64,000 nucleotides of DNA from the NCBI RefSeq assembly GCF_030944405.1, contig NZ_CP132339.1, positions 806,001 through 870,000 on the forward strand, read 5' to 3'. The position numbers and the translations under genes were made by a program. Positions 1-8,811 of this stretch are shown here, piece after piece; positions within the stretch are counted from its first letter, which is position 1, and each line of letters opens with the position of its first letter. Source of the DNA: Janthinobacterium sp. J1-1 (GTDB lineage Bacteria > Pseudomonadota > Gammaproteobacteria > Burkholderiales > Burkholderiaceae_D). The notes beneath the pieces were generated by a model that had not been told where the DNA came from, did not search any database, and saw only the letters and a list, made by a program, of their open reading frames with translations.

Positions 1-1653
1 CCCGCTGCGGCCGACGGCAAGCCGTCCACCTTGCCCAACGTCGACCTGAACAGCGAACTGCTGTACAAGCTGACCAAGGCGGAAATGGAATTCAAGAACG
101 GCCAGTGGCAGGGGCCGTATGTGACCATGATGATGGCGGCCCAGCAGACGCGCGATCCGCGCCTGGCGCGCCGCGCGTCCGAAATGGCGCTGGCCGCCAA
201 GCAGGGTGGCGAAGCGCTGGCGGCGATCCGCCTGTGGCGCGACCTGGCGCCGGAGTCGGACGAAGCGACCCAGTTTTTCCTCGGCTTCGTGGTGCTGACC
301 GACAAAATCGAAGAAGCCGAGCCGATTTTTGCCCAGCGCATCGAAGCGGCGCCACCCGGTTCGCGCGGCGTGGCCCTGTTCCAGACCCAGCAGATCCTGG
401 CCCGCGCCAACGACAAGCTGTATGCCTATTCCATGCTGGTGCGCCTGATGGAACCGTACCAGGACATGTTCGAAACGCATCTGGTGCTGTCGCAAGGCGC
501 GCTGTCGATCGGCGAACGCGAACGCGCGATTGCCGAAGCCAACAAGGCCCTGCAGATGAAGCCGGCCTCCGAGCTGGCCGTGCTGACCCTGGCGCAAGTG
601 AGCGGCGAGCCGCAGGCGGCCAACAAGGTGCTGGCGGATTTCCTCGATAAAAACCCGGACGCGGTGGAAGTGCGCGCCGCCTATGCGCGCCTGCTGGTCG
701 AACAGAAGCAGCTGGAAGCGGCCCGCACGCAGTTCCTGGCCCTGCTCAAGACCCAGCCCGATCACGTGGCCGGCCTGTATGCGCTGGGCATCGTGTCCCT
801 GCAGCTCGAAGACGCCAAGGGCGCCGAGCAGTATTTCAAGCGTTTCCTGGCCGTGCTCGACAAGAACCCCGGCGACGCGCGCGATCCGTTCAAGGCGTTA
901 ATGATACTGTCGCAGATCGCCGAGTCGCGCGGTGACGTGCCGGGCGCCATCGCCTGGCTGGACAAGGTCGACAGCCGGGAGTCGGCCGGCTACCTGGACG
1001 CCCGCTTGCGCCGCGCGCAGCTGATGGCCCGCGGCGGCAATCTCGACGGCGCGCGCAAGTCGCTGGCCGAAACCCAGGTCGACGACCCCGCCGCCCAGGG
1101 CCAGATCCTGCTGGTCGACGCGCAATTGCTGCGCGACGCCGGCTATGTGCAAAGCGCCTACACGGTGCTGGAAAACGCCCTGGTGCGCTTCCCCGACAAT
1201 CCCGAACTGCTGTACGACTACGCCCTGCTGGCCGAGCGTCTCGACAAGCTCGAGCAGATGGAAGCGAGCCTGCGCCGCGTGATGCAAATCGCGCCCGACA
1301 ACCAGCACGCCTACAACGCCCTGGGCTACTCGCTGGCCGAACGCAATATCCGCCTGCCCGAAGCGCTGTCGCTGATCGAACGGGCGCTGCAGATGGCGCC
1401 GGGCGACCCGTTCATCATGGACAGCATGGGCTGGGTGCAGTTCCGCATGGGTAACCTGGCCGCCGCCGAAGACGCCCTGCGCCGCGCCTACGCCGTGCGC
1501 CCCGACCCGGAAATCGCCGTCCACCTGGGCGAGGTGCTGTGGCAGAAGGGCGACAAGGACGCCGCGCAAACACTGTGGCGTGAAGCAAAAGCCAAGGATC
1601 CGAAAAACGATGCGCTGAAAAGCACCTTGGCGCGCTTGAATGTCAGTTTGTAA
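1..1653 (+). CDS. TPR-repeat protein, 5' end outside the window
   Basis: The reading frame is open from the first base of the window, so the gene starts upstream and only its C-terminal 550 residues or so are seen. The protein is built almost entirely of helical tetratricopeptide repeats; units such as AYNALGYSLAERN and PFIMDSMGWVQFRMGN near the C-terminus are typical. It lies directly upstream of lolB. TPR proteins in this position are usually exported or membrane-anchored scaffolds, but the N-terminus that would show a signal peptide is missing. The partner is unknown. A 40-bp palindromic repeat separates it from lolB. Confidence 0.85.
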   Translation, partial: PAAADGKPSTLPNVDLNSELLYKLTKAEMEFKNGQWQGPYVTMMMAAQQTRDPRLARRASEMALAAKQGGEALAAIRLWRDLAPESDEATQFFLGFVVLTDKIEEAEPIFAQRIEAAPPGSRGVALFQTQQILARANDKLYAYSMLVRLMEPYQDMFETHLVLSQGALSIGERERAIAEANKALQMKPASELAVLTLAQVSGEPQAANKVLADFLDKNPDAVEVRAAYARLLVEQKQLEAARTQFLALLKTQPDHVAGLYALGIVSLQLEDAKGAEQYFKRFLAVLDKNPGDARDPFKALMILSQIAESRGDVPGAIAWLDKVDSRESAGYLDARLRRAQLMARGGNLDGARKSLAETQVDDPAAQGQILLVDAQLLRDAGYVQSAYTVLENALVRFPDNPELLYDYALLAERLDKLEQMEASLRRVMQIAPDNQHAYNALGYSLAERNIRLPEALSLIERALQMAPGDPFIMDSMGWVQFRMGNLAAAEDALRRAYAVRPDPEIAVHLGEVLWQKGDKDAAQTLWREAKAKDPKNDALKSTLARLNVSL

Positions 1654-1677
1654 TTAACTGGCTATCAGCAAAAATCC

Positions 1678-1718
1678 GGGGTCAGACCCGCCGGGACTCG
1701 GCGTCCCCGTCTGACCCC
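1678..1718. repeat. Palindromic intergenic repeat, copy 1
   Basis: GGGGTCAGAC and GTCTGACCCC form a perfect 10-bp stem around an inner GGGAC/GTCCC stem with a TCGGC loop. The same unit recurs at 29502-29541 and, inverted, at 51791-51830. All three copies lie between genes and are followed by a G/A-GCCCT tail. It could act as a REP-like element or as a bidirectional terminator. Confidence 0.9.
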
Positions 1719-1747
1719 GGCCCTACGCTGCGATTTCCATATTACCC

Positions 1748-2374
1748 ATGACAAAAAATCTCCTCCCCCTGACCACCCTCTGCCTGGCCCTGTCCGCCTG
1801 CACCACGCTGCCATTTTCGTCCGGCCAGCCGCCTTCGTCGCAGGCCGTCGCCCCCTACCGCGAACAGCTCGACCTGGCCGGCCGCCTGAACGTGGTCTAC
1901 CAGAAAGATGACAAGCCCGAATCGGCCACCGTCAATTTCACCTGGCAGCAACAAGCCGAACGCACCGATGTGACGCTGTTTTCGCCGGTCGGCAGCACCC
2001 TGGCGACGATAGCCGTCACGCCGCAGGAAGCGGTGCTTGAGCAAAGCGGCAAGCCGCCGCGCAGCGCGCCGGACGTCGATACCCTGAGCGCGCGCCTGCT
2101 GGGCTGGTCGCTGCCCGTATCGGGCCTGCGCGACTGGCTGCAAGGCTATGCGACGGCTGCCGACGGCAAGCGCTTTGCGGCGTCGCCCCAGAACGACAGC
2201 GTCACCACCCAAGACGGCTGGCGCCTGCGCTATGTGTCGTGGCAAGATGCGGCTGCCCCTGGCGCCGTGCCGCAGCCACGCCGTATCGATGCCGAGCGCA
2301 ATGCCAGCGCCCAGGCCGACGCCGTCTCGCTGCGCATCGTGCTCGATCCCGTTTCTCCTGCTGCCACACCATGA
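1748..2374 (+). CDS. lolB: Outer-membrane lipoprotein LolB
   Basis: 208 residues. LolB accepts lipoproteins from the periplasmic carrier LolA and inserts them into the outer membrane. The N-terminus has a short hydrophobic signal ending in a lipobox (LSAC, Cys around residue 18), as expected for a self-anchored lipoprotein. The body has the LDLAGRLNV start and the FTWQQQ strand typical of the family. The stop codon overlaps the ispE start by four bases (ATGA), the usual lolB-ispE arrangement in beta-proteobacteria, which suggests translational coupling. Confidence 0.93.
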   Translation: MTKNLLPLTTLCLALSACTTLPFSSGQPPSSQAVAPYREQLDLAGRLNVVYQKDDKPESATVNFTWQQQAERTDVTLFSPVGSTLATIAVTPQEAVLEQSGKPPRSAPDVDTLSARLLGWSLPVSGLRDWLQGYATAADGKRFAASPQNDSVTTQDGWRLRYVSWQDAAAPGAVPQPRRIDAERNASAQADAVSLRIVLDPVSPAATP

Positions 2375-3255
2375 CACTGACGACTCTCAATAACTGCCCG
2401 GCGCCCGCCAAGCTCAATCTTTTCCTGCATGTGAACGGCCGCCGCGACGACGGCTATCACCTGCTGCAAACCGTGTTCCAGCTGGTCGACCATGGCGATA
2501 CCCTGCATTTCGCGCTGCGCGATGATGAACAGATCTTGCGCGTCACCGACTTGCCGGGCGTGCCGGAAGAACAGGACCTGATCATCCGCGCGGCCAGGCT
2601 GCTGCAGGCCGAAGTCGTGCGCCGCACGGGGTCCATGCCGCGTGGCGTCGATATCGCCATCGACAAGGTGCTGCCGATGGGCGGCGGCCTGGGTGGCGGT
2701 TCGTCCGACGCGGCCACCGCGCTGATGGCATTGAACCGCCTGTGGCAGGGCGGTTTGACGCGCGAGGAACTGATGGCGCTGGGCCTGCCGCTGGGCGCCG
2801 ACATCCCGTTTTTTATCTTTGGCGAGAACGCCTTTGCCGAAGGCGTGGGCGAGGACATGCAAGCCGTCAGCACGCCCGATTGCTGGTATGTGGTGATCGA
2901 GCCTGGCGTGCAAGTACCGACCGCGGCAATTTTTTGCGCGGAAGGCTTGACGAGGAATACCGAAGCCGTCACAATAGCGGACTTTTCCAGGCACCTCGCA
3001 GAAAGCAGCAGCGCGAACGGGTTTGGAAAAAATGACTTACAGCAAGTAGCATGCAGTCTTTTCAAGCCGGTAGCAGATGCGGTAGAATGGCTGGGTGCTT
3101 ACGGTGAGGCCAGGATGACTGGTTCCGGTGCTTGTGTGTTTGGCGCGTTTTCCACTGAGGAAGAAGCAGATGAAGTGCTCAGCAATGTGCCTTCGGTCTG
3201 GTCGGCCTGGAAAGCAAAAGCGTTGAGCCACCATCCGCTGCTCACGATGTTGTAA
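2371..3255 (+). CDS. ispE: 4-diphosphocytidyl-2-C-methyl-D-erythritol kinase
   Basis: 294 residues. This GHMP kinase phosphorylates CDP-methylerythritol in the non-mevalonate isoprenoid pathway. It starts with [20 protein letters not shown], which holds the conserved PAKLNLFL substrate-binding strand. The glycine-rich ATP loop is [17 protein letters not shown] around residues 100-116, and the C-terminal GHMP motif [10 protein letters not shown] is present. The frame is open upstream of ATG 2371, but that ATG fits family length and overlaps the lolB stop. Confidence 0.95.
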   Translation: MTLTTLNNCPAPAKLNLFLHVNGRRDDGYHLLQTVFQLVDHGDTLHFALRDDEQILRVTDLPGVPEEQDLIIRAARLLQAEVVRRTGSMPRGVDIAIDKVLPMGGGLGGGSSDAATALMALNRLWQGGLTREELMALGLPLGADIPFFIFGENAFAEGVGEDMQAVSTPDCWYVVIEPGVQVPTAAIFCAEGLTRNTEAVTIADFSRHLAESSSANGFGKNDLQQVACSLFKPVADAVEWLGAYGEARMTGSGACVFGAFSTEEEADEVLSNVPSVWSAWKAKALSHHPLLTML

Positions 3256-3270
3256 GCAGCAAAAAAAGAT

Positions 3271-3299
3271 TTTGCTTAGCTTCAAAAAGTCGGTATAAT
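3271..3299 (+). promoter_or_regulatory. Predicted sigma-70 promoter for tRNA-Gln
   Basis: A perfect -10 TATAAT at 3294-3299 has TTTGCT at 3271-3276 with a 17-bp spacer (or TTGCTT with 16). It lies 35 bp upstream of the tRNA. The call is by eye. Confidence 0.6.
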
Positions 3300-3333
3300 A
3301 CCGGCCAACATGACAGCAAGCAGTCAGTTGCGT

Positions 3334-3410
3334 AGGGGAGTCGCCAAGTTGGTTAAGGCACTGGATTTTGATTCCAGCATGCGAAGGTTCGAATCCTTCT
3401 TCCCCTGCCA
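3334..3410 (+). tRNA. tRNA-Gln (anticodon TTG)
   Basis: 77 bases including an encoded CCA end. The acceptor stem AGGGGAG pairs with the matching TTCCCCT (one G-T pair), with discriminator G. The anticodon stem CTGGA/TCCAG frames the loop TTTTGAT, giving anticodon TTG at 3368-3370. The T-arm GGTTCGAATCC is canonical. A tRNA-Gln between ispE and prs is typical of beta-proteobacteria. Confidence 0.97.
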
Positions 3411-3495
3411 CCCGTTTCACCGTAGTCTGTCGATGCGAAGTTGGCGTCCAGTACGGGAAGCAAGCCGTTAAGCGGCACATGCATAACACAGACTG

Positions 3496-3522
3496 ACCGG
3501 GCCTATGCCCGGTTAGTTCTTT
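3496..3522 (+). terminator. Rho-independent terminator after tRNA-Gln
   Basis: ACCGGGC and GCCCGGT form a perfect 7-bp stem with a CTAT loop (3496-3513), followed by a T-rich stretch. It lies between the tRNA and prs. Confidence 0.6.
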
Positions 3523-3554
3523 TCAAGACTTCTATATCACCTCTTGGGACTCCC

Positions 3555-4505
3555 ATGGCTTACGAAAACCTGATGGTTTTTACCGGCAACGCGAATCCAG
3601 CGTTAGCAGAGGGGGTCGCAAAAAATCTCGGCATCCCTCTCGGTAAAGCAAACGTTTCGAAATTCTCCGACGGCGAAGTAATGGTCGAGATTAACGAAAA
3701 CGTTCGCGGCAAGGATGTTTTTGTTTTGCAATCCACCTGCGCCCCGACCAACGACAGCCTGATGGAAATCATCCTGATGGTCGACGCCCTGAAACGCGCA
3801 TCGGCCGGCCGCATCACCGCAGCGATTCCGTATTTTGGTTATGCCCGCCAGGACCGCCGTCCACGCTCCGCGCGTGTGGCCATTTCCGCCAAGGTGGTCG
3901 CCAATATGCTGGAAAAAGCCGGTGTCGAGCGCGTCCTGATCATGGACTTGCACGCCGACCAGATTCAGGGCTTCTTCGATATTCCAGTCGACAATATCTA
4001 CGCCTCGCCGATCCTGCTGGGCGATCTGCAAAAGAAAAATTACCAGGACCTGCTGGTGGTCTCGCCGGACGTCGGCGGTGTGGTACGTGCGCGCGCCCTG
4101 GCCAAACGCCTGGGCTGCGACCTGGCCATCATCGACAAGCGCCGTCCTAAGGCGAACGTGTCCGAAGTGATGAACATTATCGGTGAAGTCGAAGGCCGCA
4201 ACTGCGTGATCATGGATGACATGGTCGACACCGCAGGCACGCTGACCAAGGCCGCCGAAGTGCTCAAGGAGCGCGGCGCCAAGAAAGTGGTGGCGTATTG
4301 CACGCACGCGGTGCTGTCCGGCCCGGCGATCGACCGTATTTCGGCCTCGTCGCTCGATGAGCTGGTCGTTACCGACACGATCCCCCTGTCCGAAGCGGCC
4401 CTGGCCTGCGGCAAGATCCGTCAACTGACGTGCGCGCCGCTGCTGGCCGAGACGTTCAAGCGCATCATCAAGGGTGATTCGGTCATCTCGCTGTTTATCG
4501 ACTGA
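3555..4505 (+). CDS. prs: Ribose-phosphate pyrophosphokinase (PRPP synthetase)
   Basis: 316 residues, the usual length for class I enzymes. It makes PRPP from ribose 5-phosphate and ATP for nucleotide, histidine and tryptophan synthesis. The start at ATG 3555 gives the family N-terminus [15 protein letters not shown]. Visible motifs are the ATP-binding loop [12 protein letters not shown], the metal-binding histidines in [16 protein letters not shown], and the PRPP loop [11 protein letters not shown]. The open frame extends upstream of 3555 but that stretch overlaps the tRNA terminator. The downstream neighbour is the ribosomal protein gene rplY. Confidence 0.97.
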   Translation: MAYENLMVFTGNANPALAEGVAKNLGIPLGKANVSKFSDGEVMVEINENVRGKDVFVLQSTCAPTNDSLMEIILMVDALKRASAGRITAAIPYFGYARQDRRPRSARVAISAKVVANMLEKAGVERVLIMDLHADQIQGFFDIPVDNIYASPILLGDLQKKNYQDLLVVSPDVGGVVRARALAKRLGCDLAIIDKRRPKANVSEVMNIIGEVEGRNCVIMDDMVDTAGTLTKAAEVLKERGAKKVVAYCTHAVLSGPAIDRISASSLDELVVTDTIPLSEAALACGKIRQLTCAPLLAETFKRIIKGDSVISLFID

Positions 4506-4546
4506 TTCGAGCAACAGCAACAGACGTAAAAAAGAACGTAACATCG

Positions 4547-4580
4547 GCGGCGCGACCGGTTTTCGAACCGGCCGCGCCGC
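4547..4580 (+). terminator. Very strong hairpin between prs and rplY
   Basis: GCGGCGCG pairs with CGCGCCGC and CCGGTT pairs with AACCGG around a TTCG tetraloop, giving 14 paired bases with one A/C mismatch. No T-run follows, so it may stop or pause polymerase, block decay, or act as an rplY leader element rather than be a classical terminator. Confidence 0.55.
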
Positions 4581-4686
4581 TGCTTTAGTGGTTTTCGGGG
4601 TGCATCCGCACCCATTTCTCGAAGTCTCCTGGTCGCGGGAGTCTTCATCACACAAGACGTGAGTCTTGTTTTATTTGGAGTTTCAC

Positions 4687-5295
4687 ATGAAAGTTATCGC
4701 ATTCAAACGCGAATTGCAAGGTTCCGGAGCGAGCCGCCGCCTGCGCATTTCCGGCCAGACCCCTGGTATCGTCTACGGCGGCACCGAAGCCCCGATCCTG
4801 ATCTCGCTGGACCACAACGCGCTGTACCACGCGCTGAAAAAAGAAGTGTTCCACTCGTCGATCCTGGAACTGGAAATCGACGGCGTTTCCCAGCAAGTGC
4901 TGCTGCGCGACTTCCAAGTCCACGCATACAAACAACTGGTTCTGCACGCTGACTTCCAGCGCGTTGACTCCAAGCAAGCTATCCACGTGAAAGTGGCGCT
5001 GCACTTCGAAAACGCCGACGTTTCGCCAGCAGTCAAACTGCACGGCGCTACCATCAGCCACGTTGCCAACGAAATCGAAGTATCGTGCCTGCCAGGCCAA
5101 CTGCCAGAGTTCATCTCGGTTGACCTGTCGAACATCGACGTCGGTCACTCGCTGCACGTGAGCGACCTGGTCCTGCCAGCTGGCGTGACCGTTGTTGGCC
5201 ACGGCGCCGACCAGACCATCGCTACCGCATCGGTACCGGCTGGCGCGGTTGCCGCTGAAGCCGAAGCTGCTGCTGCTGAAGCCGACAAGAAGTAA
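4687..5295 (+). CDS. rplY: 50S ribosomal protein L25 (CTC family)
   Basis: 202 residues, the long general-stress (CTC) form with an N-terminal 5S rRNA-binding L25 domain and a C-terminal beta domain. The N-terminus [20 protein letters not shown] matches the family. A Shine-Dalgarno-like TTGGAG precedes ATG 4687. The C-terminus ends in an acidic, alanine-rich tail ([14 protein letters not shown]). Synteny prs-rplY-pth is standard in beta-proteobacteria. Confidence 0.95.
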   Translation: MKVIAFKRELQGSGASRRLRISGQTPGIVYGGTEAPILISLDHNALYHALKKEVFHSSILELEIDGVSQQVLLRDFQVHAYKQLVLHADFQRVDSKQAIHVKVALHFENADVSPAVKLHGATISHVANEIEVSCLPGQLPEFISVDLSNIDVGHSLHVSDLVLPAGVTVVGHGADQTIATASVPAGAVAAEAEAAAAEADKK

Positions 5296-5330
5296 TTGTA
5301 TTGCCGCCGCAAGGCGGTAGTCGCAAGGAA

Positions 5331-5363
5331 AAACCCGCCTGGCTCGCTCCGGCGGGTTTTTTT
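5331..5363 (+). terminator. Rho-independent terminator after rplY
   Basis: AAACCCGCC (5331-5339) pairs with GGCGGGTTT (5351-5359), followed by a run of Ts. This is a clear intrinsic terminator between rplY and pth. Confidence 0.85.
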
Positions 5364-5409
5364 CTGCCTGTTTTCAACGATAATCGTTCTTTTTACTGCA
5401 GACATCGCC

Positions 5410-5994
5410 ATGCCCATCCGCCTGATCGTCGGCCTCGGCAACCCGGGACCCGAATACGAACAAACGCGCCACAATGCCGGCTTCTGGCTGGTCGACAACC
5501 TGGCCAACAGCCTGCCCGGCACGCGCTTGCAGCGCGATTCGCGCTATAACGCCATGCTGGCCAAGACCTCGATCAACGGCCAGGACGTGTGGCTTCTGGA
5601 GCCCTTGACCTTCATGAACCGCTCCGGCCAGTCGGTCGGCGCGCTGGCGCGCTTTTTCAAGATCGCCGCCGACGAAGTGCTGGTGGTGCACGACGAGCTG
5701 GACCTGATGCCCGGCATCGCGCGCCTGAAAAAAGGCGGCTCGGCCGGCGGCCACAATGGCCTGAAGGACATCACGGCCGCGCTCGGCACCCAGGATTACT
5801 GGCGCTTGCGCCTCGGCATCGGCCATCCGCGCAGCCTGAACCTGCAGCAGCAGGTGGCCGATTTCGTGCTGCACCGTCCGCGCCGCGAAGACCAGGAGCT
5901 GATCGAGCAGGCGATCGACAAGTCCTTGCTGGTGATGCCGCAGATCATCGACGGCAAGTTCGAGGCCGCCACCATGAAGCTGCATACGGCCTGA
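5410..5994 (+). CDS. pth: Peptidyl-tRNA hydrolase
   Basis: 194 residues. It cleaves peptidyl-tRNA released by stalled ribosomes so that tRNA can be reused. The N-terminus [20 protein letters not shown] and the catalytic histidine in TRHNAGFW are conserved, as is [15 protein letters not shown] 5410 is chosen for its match to the family; the open frame upstream runs through the rplY terminator. It lies between rplY and ychF, the classical context. Confidence 0.96.
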   Translation: MPIRLIVGLGNPGPEYEQTRHNAGFWLVDNLANSLPGTRLQRDSRYNAMLAKTSINGQDVWLLEPLTFMNRSGQSVGALARFFKIAADEVLVVHDELDLMPGIARLKKGGSAGGHNGLKDITAALGTQDYWRLRLGIGHPRSLNLQQQVADFVLHRPRREDQELIEQAIDKSLLVMPQIIDGKFEAATMKLHTA

Positions 5995-6042
5995 TGTTGT
6001 TGCCACGTGGCAGCTGTGCGGCAAGCCGGAGCGGCAAAGCTG

Positions 6043-6069
6043 TTGCCGCGCACCGGGCAGGGGTACAAT
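6043..6069 (+). promoter_or_regulatory. Possible promoter for ychF
   Basis: TTGCCG at 6043-6048 and TACAAT at 6064-6069 are separated by a short 15-bp spacer, about 125 bp upstream of ychF. The remaining leader shows no recognised element. Confidence 0.35.
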
Positions 6070-6196
6070 GACGTCCTGAATGTCGTTGTCCAGAGTACCG
6101 GAATCGTCGCACGACCACCATTTTTCCTAACAGCACCGCCAGCACGCCGATCGACGGCTGCTTTGTTCGCTGTGCTTTGATAATTAAAGGTTTTTC

Positions 6197-7288
6197 ATGA
6201 GTCTCCAATGCGGTATCGTCGGCTTGCCGAACGTCGGCAAGTCCACCCTGTTCAATGCGCTGACGAAAGCCGGCATCCCGGCTGAAAACTATCCTTTCTG
6301 CACCATCGAGCCGAACGTCGGCGTGGTCGAAGTACCGGACCCGCGCATGGATGCGCTGGCCGCCATCGTCAAGCCGGAACGCATGGTCAATGCCATCGTC
6401 GAGTTCGTCGACATCGCCGGCCTGGTGGCTGGCGCGTCGAAAGGCGAGGGCCTGGGCAACCAGTTCCTGTCGCACATCCGCGAAACGGACGCCATCGTCA
6501 ACGTCGTGCGCTGCTTCGAAGATGACAACGTGATCCACGTGGCCGGCAAGATCAATCCGCTCGACGATATCGAAGTCATCCAGACCGAACTGGCGCTGGC
6601 CGACATGGGCACCGTGGAAAAAGCGATCCACCGCGAAAACAAAAAAGCCCGCTCGGGCGACAAGGACGCGGCCAAGCTGCTGGCCATCATGGAACGCATG
6701 ATGCCTTACCTGAACGACGCCAAACCGGTGCGCGCGATGGGCCTGGACGCCGACGAAATGCTGCTGATCAAGCCGCTGTGCCTGATCACGGCCAAGCCGG
6801 CCATGTTTGTCGCCAACGTCTCGGACAGCGGTTTCACCGACAACCCGCTGCTGGACCAGCTGACCGCCTACGCCAAGTCGCAGAACGCCCCGATCGTCGC
6901 CATCTGCGCCTCGATGGAAGCGGAAATCGCCGACCTGGACGCCGCCGACAAGGGCGCCTTCCTGGCCGACATGGGCATGGAAGAGCCAGGCCTGGACCGC
7001 CTGATCCGCGCCGCCTACAAGCTGCTGGGCCTGCAAACCTACTTCACCGCCGGCGTCAAGGAAGTGCGCGCCTGGACGATTCCGGTCGGCGCCACCGGCC
7101 CGCAAGCGGCCGGCGTGATCCACACCGACTTCGAACGCGGCTTCATCCGCGCGCAAACCATCGCCTATGACGACTTCATCACCTACAAGGGTGAAGCCGG
7201 CGCCAAGGAAGCAGGCAAGATGCGCGCCGAGGGCAAGGAATATGTGGTCAAGGATGGCGATGTGCTGAACTTCCTGTTCAACGTGTAA
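6197..7288 (+). CDS. ychF: Redox-regulated ATPase YchF (Obg-like)
   Basis: 363 residues, the usual length. YchF is a TRAFAC-class P-loop NTPase that prefers ATP, binds ribosomes and dampens oxidative-stress responses. The P-loop [15 protein letters not shown] lies near the N-terminus, the DIAGLV switch II motif around residue 74, and the C-terminal TGS/ubiquitin-like domain ends in [12 protein letters not shown]. An AAAGG ribosome-binding site precedes ATG 6197. This is the last core gene before the AT-rich island. Confidence 0.96.
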   Translation: MSLQCGIVGLPNVGKSTLFNALTKAGIPAENYPFCTIEPNVGVVEVPDPRMDALAAIVKPERMVNAIVEFVDIAGLVAGASKGEGLGNQFLSHIRETDAIVNVVRCFEDDNVIHVAGKINPLDDIEVIQTELALADMGTVEKAIHRENKKARSGDKDAAKLLAIMERMMPYLNDAKPVRAMGLDADEMLLIKPLCLITAKPAMFVANVSDSGFTDNPLLDQLTAYAKSQNAPIVAICASMEAEIADLDAADKGAFLADMGMEEPGLDRLIRAAYKLLGLQTYFTAGVKEVRAWTIPVGATGPQAAGVIHTDFERGFIRAQTIAYDDFITYKGEAGAKEAGKMRAEGKEYVVKDGDVLNFLFNV

Positions 7289-7349
7289 GTTGTCAAAGCG
7301 ACTTCCAAGAAATCCAAGACATTTTTGATGCGCTTGGAAATGCCTCATG

Positions 7350-7378
7350 CGCCCTCTTAATGAGGGCGTTATCGTTTC
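7350..7378 (+). terminator. Terminator after ychF, left boundary of the island
   Basis: CGCCCTC (7350-7356) pairs perfectly with GAGGGCG (7362-7368) around TTAAT and is followed by a T-rich tract. Base composition falls soon afterwards. Confidence 0.7.
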
Positions 7379-7599
7379 TAAGTGTTGCGAAAAATTTCAA
7401 TGCCTTACGGTCTAAAAGTGGATATGCTGGTTTATATGATTTTAGACAGGTGAAAAACACCAATCATGGCAATGGTGAAGCCGCCCAAAAACAACCACTA
7501 CCGCACTTCCTGCGTTTTGCGCACTGACCAGGCGTGCAGGCGTACTCGACGCGATGTTAAGGGGTAAGCGATGTTTCTTATATATGAGGAAGCCGCAGC
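7379..7599. other. Intergenic stretch, no gene seen
   Basis: No convincing coding frame, RNA or repeat was found between the ychF terminator and the transposase debris. It may contain further decayed IS sequence. Confidence 0.5.
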
Positions 7600-7905
7600 G
7601 CTGTGTTCGTGATCAAGCTTAACAACGCCTCTCGGGTCACGATCGCCAAGCTGCTCATTGGTAGTGACAGCCAGTTCGCCTGCCGCTTTAGCAGCAAGAA
7701 GGAAGAGTCAGAAACGGGTCTCCGTATTCTCGGCGACAAGCATGCATCTGACGCACTGTGCAAGTGCTTGGAGAGCAAACATAGTCTCATCTCGCCACTC
7801 CCATCTGCAGACCAATGGTATGGTCGCTCTGCTCATTGGTCGCATTGGCGAAATCTTCAAGCAGATCCGCTTCGAGTCTTGGGTGGACCTCGAATCGACG
7901 TAACA
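7600..7905 (+). pseudogene. Remnant of an IS481-family transposase (C-terminal part)
   Basis: Two frames together spell the C-terminal catalytic region of an IS481-type DDE transposase. The first frame (from about 7603) reads SDSQFACRFSSKK and later HASDALCKCLESKHSL, which aligns with the family pattern NGSQFTDRF...FDxLCxxxGIEHRL. The second frame (from about 7800) reads LQTNGMV, GRIGEIF and RFESWVDLEST, matching HPQTNGMVERFNGRI...RFxSxxELExT. The shift lies around 7795-7807, the N-terminal half is absent and the tail is cut. It is dead and marks past IS activity at the island edge. The family assignment rests on remembered motifs. Confidence 0.7.
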
Positions 7906-8193
7906 AAATTACGTCATAATCTATAACCACAATTTACCGTAGCGCGCCTTGAATAAAGAAACGCCGGCTAAGGTGAAGAAGAGATAACAGGCAAAAAGCC
8001 GGAGTGGTTAGTTGAAAATTTTTATAGTCTGGTTGCTCTTGACAGTTTGGCATGAAAAACTTTAAACTAGTTAGAAATTAAAAAATCATTATTAAGGTAA
8101 ATCAATAACCCTGTTGGTCAATCGAAAACCTATAAATTTAACAGTCTTTAATTTTTATACCTATATTTGGGGTGATATATTTCTAATACAAAA
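7906..8193. other. AT-rich leader region of the RT operon
   Basis: There is no coding frame of note. Composition becomes strongly AT-rich from about 7920. The stretch holds the predicted operon promoter at 8039-8068 and a leader of roughly 115 bases. No stable hairpin comparable to the downstream RNA candidate was seen. Confidence 0.6.
8039..8068 (+). promoter_or_regulatory. Predicted promoter of the SLATT-RT operon
   Basis: A perfect -35 TTGACA at 8039-8044 is followed by TAAACT at 8063-8068 with an 18-bp spacer (or TTAAAC with 17). Transcription would start near 8075. Confidence 0.55.
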
Positions 8194-8811
8194 TTGCTGG
8201 CATACGAAAAACTTTATAAATCTGTTAGTTGCACGGCAGATTATCGATTCAATACCTATAGGAGATTGGATAGTTTAGAAGGAGCTTCTAATTTTTCCTT
8301 GATATTGGCATCCACTGCGCTAATAGTCGTGTCTTTCATTGTTGCTCTGTACGGAAAAAACCTTGGATGCAACGAAATCTACATTACTATTGGACAAAAT
8401 TGCTTGCCCATTGTAATTCTAGCCCTGTCCATCTTGGTCTCTGCGGCAAAATACGGCGCCAGAGCAGAAAAAATCCATGAATGTGCCCAATCCCTGAATC
8501 ATTTTAAGAAATTGTTAAAGTTCGACATTGAAGATTGTAACTTCTCCCCTTCTGCTGACAACTTTAAAAAATACGCCACACAATATTCTGAAATTATTTC
8601 CAAATATGAAAACCATAGCAAAATAGACTTGAGTATCGAAAGCCTGAGGGGCGTAGAATGTCCAACATTCTTGAACCCGCTGATAGAGCTCGTGGTTGGA
8701 ATAATAGGCCGGGGCATGCTATATTATTTCTATTTTTCAATGTCTGTAATGTCTGTTGCCTGGATGTTTCTTGGAATCTATCTGGCGATTAAAGGGGCAA
8801 TACTTTGCTAG
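8194..8811 (+). CDS. SLATT-like membrane protein, putative effector
   Basis: 205 residues. The N-terminal amphipathic segment (YRFNTYRRLDSLEG) is followed by a membrane helix around residues 32-52 and a second around 66-86. Next comes a charged helix (YGARAEKIHECAQSLNHF), and a further hydrophobic segment lies at 165-203. This is the layout of SLATT domains, two-helix membrane proteins often linked to nucleotide or RT defence systems and thought to kill the host by membrane damage. The family call is by pattern only. The start is uncertain: TTG 8194 is the only standard start in this part of the frame, but the best ribosome-binding site (GGGGTGA, 8169-8175) sits closer to an ATT at 8179. Its end overlaps the Drt3a start by 7 bases. 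Confidence 0.7.
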   Translation: MLAYEKLYKSVSCTADYRFNTYRRLDSLEGASNFSLILASTALIVVSFIVALYGKNLGCNEIYITIGQNCLPIVILALSILVSAAKYGARAEKIHECAQSLNHFKKLLKFDIEDCNFSPSADNFKKYATQYSEIISKYENHSKIDLSIESLRGVECPTFLNPLIELVVGIIGRGMLYYFYFSMSVMSVAWMFLGIYLAIKGAILC

